Source: Plantago major (taxonomy: Eukaryota; Streptophyta; Magnoliopsida; Lamiales; Plantaginaceae). From it: a stretch of DNA of 64,000 nucleotides. How positions within the stretch are numbered: position 1 is the first letter of the stretch; each line of letters starts with the position of its first letter. The stretch spans positions 12,051,501-12,115,500 of the forward strand of contig CM048843.1 in NCBI GenBank assembly GCA_026545765.1, written 5' to 3'. Position numbers and translations under genes: made by a program. The notes under the pieces were generated by a model. That model had not been told where the DNA came from and did not search any database. It saw nothing but the letters and a program-made list of their open reading frames with translations. This document shows positions 58,177-64,000 of the stretch, one piece after another.

Positions 58177-59583
58177 TGTTGGTCAGATAACGGCAAAGTA
58201 AAAGACTAGAGGGGGGTGAATAGTCTTTTAAAACTTTTGTCGATAAACAGTTTCTCGAAACACAGGGTTTCGATACTTAAATTCAGTCGGAAGACTTTAA
58301 GATAGGTAAGTGCGAAACAATAAGTAAGTGTGTGTGCTTTGCTTGAAATGTAAATCTGAAGGTAAATAACACAGCAAGTATAGTGGTATCTGGAGGTGGC
58401 ATAATCCTCCAACTAATCCACTTCGGTCTTTCTGAGACCTAGAATTCACTAGAACAGATAATTGAGTTCACCTTACAATAATCCTATTCTAAGATTCCTA
58501 AACAAGTGGTTCCCAACCAAATGTTCCCCCAGAGTTATTCCCCAGCTCCTAGAGCTAAGTACTTCCTCTACTTAGATAACCTTGGAGTTATTCCCTGATT
58601 TCCCAAATCAAGTACTTCCTCTACTCCACGCCTTGATGGTGTTGGTTATAAGGTTTGTCAGAGAGGCTTCTCGTATAACTTTTCAGTTATGTTTTCAGAG
58701 AGCCTAATAGAACAAGACTACTTAATACACTTGTTCAGTGGATGACAGTCTGCTCTTTACTGACCCAAGTAATTGGTGTCCGTTCTGGAGAATGAGCTTC
58801 AGAAAGGGTATCTAATAGTTCAACTCTTTCACGAATAACAATCTCTTGTTAAGGTTCAGGACAACTTAAAACTACTAGTGATTCCTCAAGCAACAGAAAG
58901 CTTTCAGAAAGGGTAGTAGAGTGCTTGAGAGAATACTTTGCTTGATGATAAGTTTGCAAGATAGAGCGTTCTAAGGTGTGTTCTTCAAGCATCTAAGTGT
59001 GTGATATATATAGATAAATTTGAGAGGCATTTGAATTGTATCCGTTGTGCTCTCTATCAAATTATATTCGTTTATATCTTGAACTATGTACTCAGAAGTC
59101 ACTATCTCTTGTTTCAGAGAGTACTTGCTTTTTGCAGCATTTCTGCCGATGCATTTAATGCATAGTACTGTTCATTGTCCTTTAGTCTCAACGGATACAT
59201 GAGCCTTTCTGATGGCTTGCATGCTCCATACTCATGATGTCATATGTCCAGAATCACATTTCCAAAGTAAGTTAATGTACTTAAGAAAGGATTAAGGACA
59301 TAGTCTTCCTGAGTTAGACTAAACCTTTGTGTCTTCACAAACCTTGTGCAATCTTCAGTCTTCTAATCTTCAGAAAAGCTCCATTGCTAGGATTGATCTT
59401 CATGGTCTTCTTGAAATACAAAATTACACTCAGAGACCTATAATCCTAATACAAGATTTACTAGACTAGTCATACTCAGTGATTTCCTATTTTACAATGT
59501 TCAAGTGAACCAAGAGCACTTAATCACCTTTCTGGCTAAGAACATGTGATGAGTGATCAAAATACTAACATATATTCCTAACA
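58177..59583 (-). repeat. 5' LTR of C
   Basis: 1,407 bp, the pair of 20524-21961. Its first ~185 bp on plus are garbled at CAG/CTG sites. TATA box 59003-59012. Confidence 0.9.
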
Positions 59584-59588
59584 CAAAG

Positions 59589-60743
59589 TTTCAGAAAACT
59601 CTGATTGTATAAAGATCTCTGATACCATGCATAGTTCCATTGGCACTACAGGACAAAATATAGTATAGTGCATTAAATGCGCAGACAGAAATATCAGAAC
59701 AAAAACGGTAGCTTCTGAAGAAGAAGACAAACCTGCTACAGTACTATATTCAGATATCAATAGTTTGAAATTGAGTTAAGTCTAACGGATACTATTCAAA
59801 CGGCACTCAAATTCATCTATAAATATCAACACTTAGACTGCTTGAGAACACACCTTAGACAACACAGAACTACATACTGAATATTCTCACAAGCTCTCTC
59901 AAGCAAACTACTTACCTTCAAGCTTTCTGTTGCGACCAAAGCTCTTGATTCTAAGTAGCACAAAAGTTCTAAGTGTCCTGATCCTTAACAAGCATTGTTA
60001 TCTGTAAAGGAGTTGAACTAAGATTTCATATCTGAGATTCATTCTCTAGAACACTTACAATAGACTTGGTCAGTAGAGAACAAGATACCATACATTGAAA
60101 AGTGTATTAAGTATACTTGATTCATAGATCTATCTGAATAACTGAATAAGTTATTTAAGAAGCTCACCTGACAAACAGACCTAAAACCAACACCATATCA
60201 GGCGTGGAGTATAGGAAGTACTTAGTTTGGGAAACTAAGGAATAACTCCAAGGTTGAGCACAGGAAGTACTTAGCTTGGGAAGCTAAGGAATAGCTCAAA
60301 AAGGTTTCTGAGTACATGAAGTACTTGGCTGTGAAAGCCGGGGAATAACTCAGGGGGAACACTTGGTTGTGAACCTAGTGTATTTAGAAATCAAGAGAAG
60401 ATATCTGTAAGGTTAACTCATATATCTGTCTTAGTGGATTCTATGTCTGAGAAAGGCCGAAGTGGATTAGTTGAAGGATTACGCCACTTTCAGATACCAC
60501 TATAAAAAGACTTGTGTTATTTACTTTCTGCAGTTTATTACTTGCTTTACTTATCTTGCAAAGTACTTACACACATCTTACTGAGCATGCACTTATCACA
60601 CAAAAGTCTTCCGCTCTCTGAAATTAAGTATCAGATATCTACACAGATATATGAGAAACTGTGTTTATCGACAAAAGTTTTAAAAGACTATTCACCCCCC
60701 CCCCCCCCTCTAGTCTTTTACTTTGCCGTTATCTGGACCAACA
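59589..60743 (+). repeat. 5' LTR of F, right piece
   Basis: Continues 20523 after the C insertion. Holds GCATTAAATGC at 59670, TATAAATAT at 59818-59826 and the hairpin 60681-60720 with 14 C. Ends ACCAACA. Confidence 0.88.
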
Positions 60744-60745
60744 AG

Positions 60746-60760
60746 TGGTATTAGAGCAGG
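60746..60760 (+). other. Primer binding site, element F
   Basis: TGGTATTAGAGCAGG; one C-to-T change from the other copies. Confidence 0.85.
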
Positions 60761-60861
60761 AGGTTCCCAAGCCTTCTGCACTGAACCTAGATCCCAGATA
60801 AGTGCCCACTAACTGCTTTTCACCTACATTTGATTTGTTTGTTTAGTGTGTTTGCTGCAGG

Positions 60862-63389
60862 ATGTCTTTAAGTGACGCCCCAATTCTCAAGCCAGAGAAT
60901 TATGAAAAATGGAAGAACAACATGATGCTCCACCTAGAAGCCATCAGTGACGAAATGATCGAAGTAATAAAGAATGGCCCGATAGTCATTCAACAACTCA
61001 AGCAAGTCATAGAGGTTTCTAATGGCAGAGACAGAGAATAAAGCGATGGGTCTTCATAGACAGATGCGTCAACCAGTGGGAGACCTACCAGTCAAGTTAT
61101 TTACGAACCAAAGCCCAGAGAACTCTGGACATCGGAAGATGCCAAGAGAAATCGACTGGATGGTCAGGCTTGTAATATCATCATACGTTCTACTCCAGAG
61201 CACATACAGTGTAAAATGTGTGGTGCAGAAACGGCGAAAGTTGCCTGGCAACTGATTGAAGAAATCTGTGCCGGCACTGAGAAAACAAAGGAAAACAAGT
61301 TCGAACTTTTGAAGCTCAAATTCCAAAACTTTAAACAATGTCCCACAGAGACTCTTGAAGAACTAGATTTCCGGTTTACAACACTTATGAATGACATGGC
61401 TGCACTTGGTGAAAGTAATAGATATACCCAGTCAGAAAAGATTAAAACTATTGTGAGGAGTCTAAATCATAATTGGGAACACACAAAGTTTTTCTACTTT
61501 AACCAAGGAATGCCAGATATCACTCCTGTAGAACTTTTCTCTCATCTTGCCACTGTTGACTATGAGACAACTCAAAGAGAACAAACAACTGAGACAACTC
61601 TTGAAGTTGCAGAATGCTGCTTTAGTTGCTCAAGGAACTTCTGAAAAGAAGAAAGGCAAGGAAGTGACTGAGGATACTCTTATTGTAAAGCAAATTGGAA
61701 AATATGTCAGTCGAGAAATTGAGAGAAGAAAAGCCAAAGAAAAGCTGAAAAGCATCTAGGCTCAAACTACCACCAGTACAAAAATATGCAAAGCTCGCTG
61801 AACAAGTCGGCTCAGAAAGCATCAAGTACTGAGGAAGTAGAAATCGGAAACGATATCTGTTTCTATTGTCATAAACCTGGTCATTTCAAGAAGGATTGCC
61901 CTGTTCTCAACAAACTAAAAACAGTTGACAAGAAAGACAAAAGAATCTTCAAAAGAAGTCAGAGAGCTATGCTCACTGAAGAAAGGAAAAAGATTCAAAT
62001 CCAACTGGACGCTCTAGATATTGAATCTGATTCTGAGGATGAGGATTCAGATGATTCCACACCGCCTTCCCCAGAAATGTGCGGTGTCTCTCATGAAGTG
62101 ATTGACTTTGGTCAAAAGAAGAAAGAAGTGTGTGGAATGGCTGAAGAAATCTTTCCAGATATCTCCAACATTGAACCTTGTCTAATGGCTGATGAGGTAA
62201 CACATACTTCCTGTTATACTTATGAAAGTGATGAAGAGGGAATCAAAGATCTGGAAAAACTCAAAAGAGAACTTGATCTTTACGAAAGAGAATTTCTAAT
62301 GATCCGAGCTAGAGCCGAAAGTTTTGAAGAAGAAAAGAATTCTCTTGAAAAGGAAAATTCTCAATTAATCAAGATATCTGAGAAAAAGGATGCTGAAAAT
62401 GCATTTCTCAAGGCTCAGATATCTGAGACCGAAAAGTCACACAAAGAAGCAATGGCCAATCTTCAAAAGAAATGTGAAGATCTTCTTTCTGATAATAAGG
62501 AACTCAAAAAGAAAGAACTATCTTTTCAATCTTATGCCAAAGCTAGTGACACTCTTACTGAAGTACAATCTTATTTAAGATATCCTTCAGAAAAGAGAGG
62601 ACTTGGGCTGGACACACACACAAACAGTTCCACCACTCTGAATAAGAGTAATGAAGGACGAACATTTGTCAGTGCTCAGCAAGGTGATTCCCACACAATC
62701 TATAGTATCGATCAGAAAGCTAAGATTTTCGACAAAGGAAAGGCAGTTGCGACCAAGCCTTTGTGGGAAAAACAAGTCCAAAGGAAAAATGTGGGAAATG
62801 TCTCTGAAAAGAAACATTACACTGAAAAGTGTAATCACCCACAGTGCTATGTCTCTCAAAAAGGAAAAATTGCAGGAGCTGACAAATTCTCCTATGTCAC
62901 GTTTTCTAGAAAGAAAATAGATTATCCAGAGACTAGCAAAGTTGCTGAGAAGAGATCTCAGATAGCACCAGGTTCTAGGAACGGTATTGGCTATAAAGCC
63001 ATCGGGAAACAAGTTGCTCGTGAATACAAACAAAAGCAAGAACGATGGTTAAAAGCTAGAATTGCTCACAGCAATTATCAGAAGTGGAAGATAAATCAAG
63101 CCACTGAAAATCTGAATGCCAGGGCTAGAAGAAATCTGGCTAGGAAAGCTAAGTCTGCTGAGAAGCAGACTCAGAAACCTGACAGGTATCTGAAAGCACC
63201 AAATGGAGCACCAAGGAACACACCAAGGAAGAAAATAGTTCTAACAACAATGATACAAATCATTTAACTAAGATTCCTCCTTATGTTCCTGTTAAACAAA
63301 AGAATGTTTCTAAGAAATTCATTCAAAAATGGATTCCTACTGGAAGATTCTTTAGTCCAGATGGTTCCATTGTTGGTATGAGAACCTAA
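60862..63389 (+). pseudogene. gag: gag of element F (broken)
   Basis: ATG 60862, MSLSDAPILKPENYEKWKNN. Stops at 61039 and 61056 replace codons that are Gln-like in E (C-to-T type). A frameshift lies near 61590, another near 61757 (one A lost in an A run), and one near 63240. The 493-codon frame at 61786-63267 has the CCHC knuckle (61858-61899), acidic region, coiled coil (LEKENSQLIKISEKKDAENA) and basic tail with RARRNLARKAKSAEKQTQKP. The conserved end is RT-TAA at 63387. Confidence 0.88.
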
Positions 63390-63410
63390 TCTCCTATTTC
63401 CTGTTTTGTG

Positions 63411-64000
63411 CAGAACACTCTAAAGACTAATTCAAAGTGGCATTTTGATAGTGGATGTGGGAAGCACATGACAGGTGACAAAGCATATCTGATTGACTAC
63501 AAAAATTGCAATGATGGACCAATTATCAGGTTTGCTGGAGGAGATGAAAATCCAACCATAGGTTTTGGCAATTTGAAGTTTGGAGCCCTTACAATCTCTG
63601 AAGTACTTCATGTAAAGGGATTGAAATATAATCTCCTAAGCATGAGTCAACTAGTGGACAAAGGGTACACTGTCAAGATCAAGTCAAAACTATGTAAAGT
63701 GATTGACAATGAGTCAAAGCAGACAGTCTTGGTTGCAAGGCATAAAGGAAATCTTTATGTTGCTGATTGGGCATCCGCCACAACCGAAGAATGTCTCATG
63801 GTGAGTCAATCTTGCCACACTGAAGAAAATTGGCTATGGCATAAAAGAATGAGTCACTTGAATTTCAAAACTCTGAATAAGCTAGGCAAGAAAGAGTTGG
63901 TGGTTGGTTTACCCAAAATGGCATATAGAAAAGAAGGTGTATGCTCAGCTTGCCAAATGGGAAAACAATCCAAAACATCTTTCAAGTCTAAAACTAGACA
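63411..64000 (+). CDS. pol: pol of element F, 5' part (open to window end)
   Basis: Begins 24 nt after the gag TAA, in its frame. Protease active site WHFDSGCGKHMTGD (Asp codon 63447), then YNLLSMSQLVDKGY, then the pre-integrase zinc region with WLWHKRMSHLN (His pair near 63840) and CSACQMGKQ (Cys pair near 63945). No stop is visible to the end of the window. The rest of pol, ORF3 and the 3' LTR should lie beyond 64000. As far as visible it is the least damaged protease region of the group. Confidence 0.85.

Larger units (their letters stand above)
20524..59583 (-). mobile_element. Copia/Sirevirus element C (nested, hosts D and E)
   Basis: TSD CAAAG at 20519-20523 and 59584-59588. Minus-strand order: 5' LTR (58177-59583), gag (interrupted by E), pol (interrupted by D), spacer, ORF3, polypurine tract, 3' LTR (20524-21961). 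Removing D, E and their TSD copies leaves about 15.2 kb. It has all Sirevirus parts but several breaks, some at CAG/CTG patches. Confidence 0.92.
20030..64000 (+). mobile_element. Copia/Sirevirus element F (outer element, runs off window)
   Basis: 5' LTR split into 20030-20523 and 59589-60743 by element C, then primer site, gag, protease and pre-integrase to the window end. Inserted into the LINE at 20030; its other TSD copy lies outside the window. F is the host of C, which hosts D and E. Confidence 0.88.

Noticed and set aside
61039..61058. Functional recoding at the two stops in F's gag
   Set aside because: Both look like C-to-T decay of Gln-type codons and are absent in E and C.

Overview
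This is a plant nuclear genome window, probably eudicot: the DNA is AT-rich, the promoters and introns are plant-like, tRNA-iMet-type primer sites abut every complete LTR, and there is a plant-style VDAC first exon. It is almost entirely a nest of Ty1/copia LTR retrotransposons of the Sirevirus type (long coiled-coil gag, pol, then an extra ORF, here ORF3, between pol and the 3' LTR). I see no intact host gene, no tRNA or rRNA gene, and no CRISPR array.

Layout. 1-1157: short DNA transposon with long terminal inverted repeats. 1267-1440: copia pol scrap. 1741-2490: array of an ACTAGACAAT motif with a Ulp1-protease fragment. 2491-8813: 5' half of copia element A (LTR, gag, pol up to mid-RT). 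8814-11629: flank with a VDAC exon 1 and more of the ACTAGACAAT array. 11630-18512: 3' half of the same element (called A'/B here) in opposite orientation. Both outer ends carry the TSD TGTAA and the two RT breakpoints fit together to within 1 bp, so 8814-18512 looks like an inversion of about 9.7 kb, or an assembly inversion. 18513-19130: 299-bp tandem repeat. 19180-20029: LINE fragment.

From 20030 on there is a nest. F (+ strand) entered the LINE at 20030 and runs off the window. C (- strand, 20524-59583, TSD CAAAG) entered F's 5' LTR. D (+, 31200-41671, TSD GATAT/GATAC) entered C's pol. E (-, 44560-57908, TSD CCTCA) entered C's gag. A, C, E and F are related subfamilies; D is a distinct family.

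How the genes work together. gag makes the particle and binds RNA (CCHC knuckle). pol supplies aspartic protease, integrase, reverse transcriptase and RNase H; in E a single in-frame TAA separates gag from pol. LTRs carry TATA boxes, a poly(C)-loop hairpin just before the primer site, and a polypurine tract precedes the 3' LTR. ORF3 is organised like a separate plant gene, with its own TATA box about 200 bp upstream and, in C and E, a run of phase-0 introns of about 80 nt.

Most striking signals: the intron-bearing, promoter-bearing ORF3; a 15-bp palindrome ATGTTGNNNCAACAT repeated seven times across D; a heavily repeated TTTCTGA/TCAGAAA motif in A/C-type elements; the hairpin; the split inverted element; and patches where CAG/CTG sites are garbled, probably sequencing error on methylated DNA, which means many of the apparent frameshifts may not be real.
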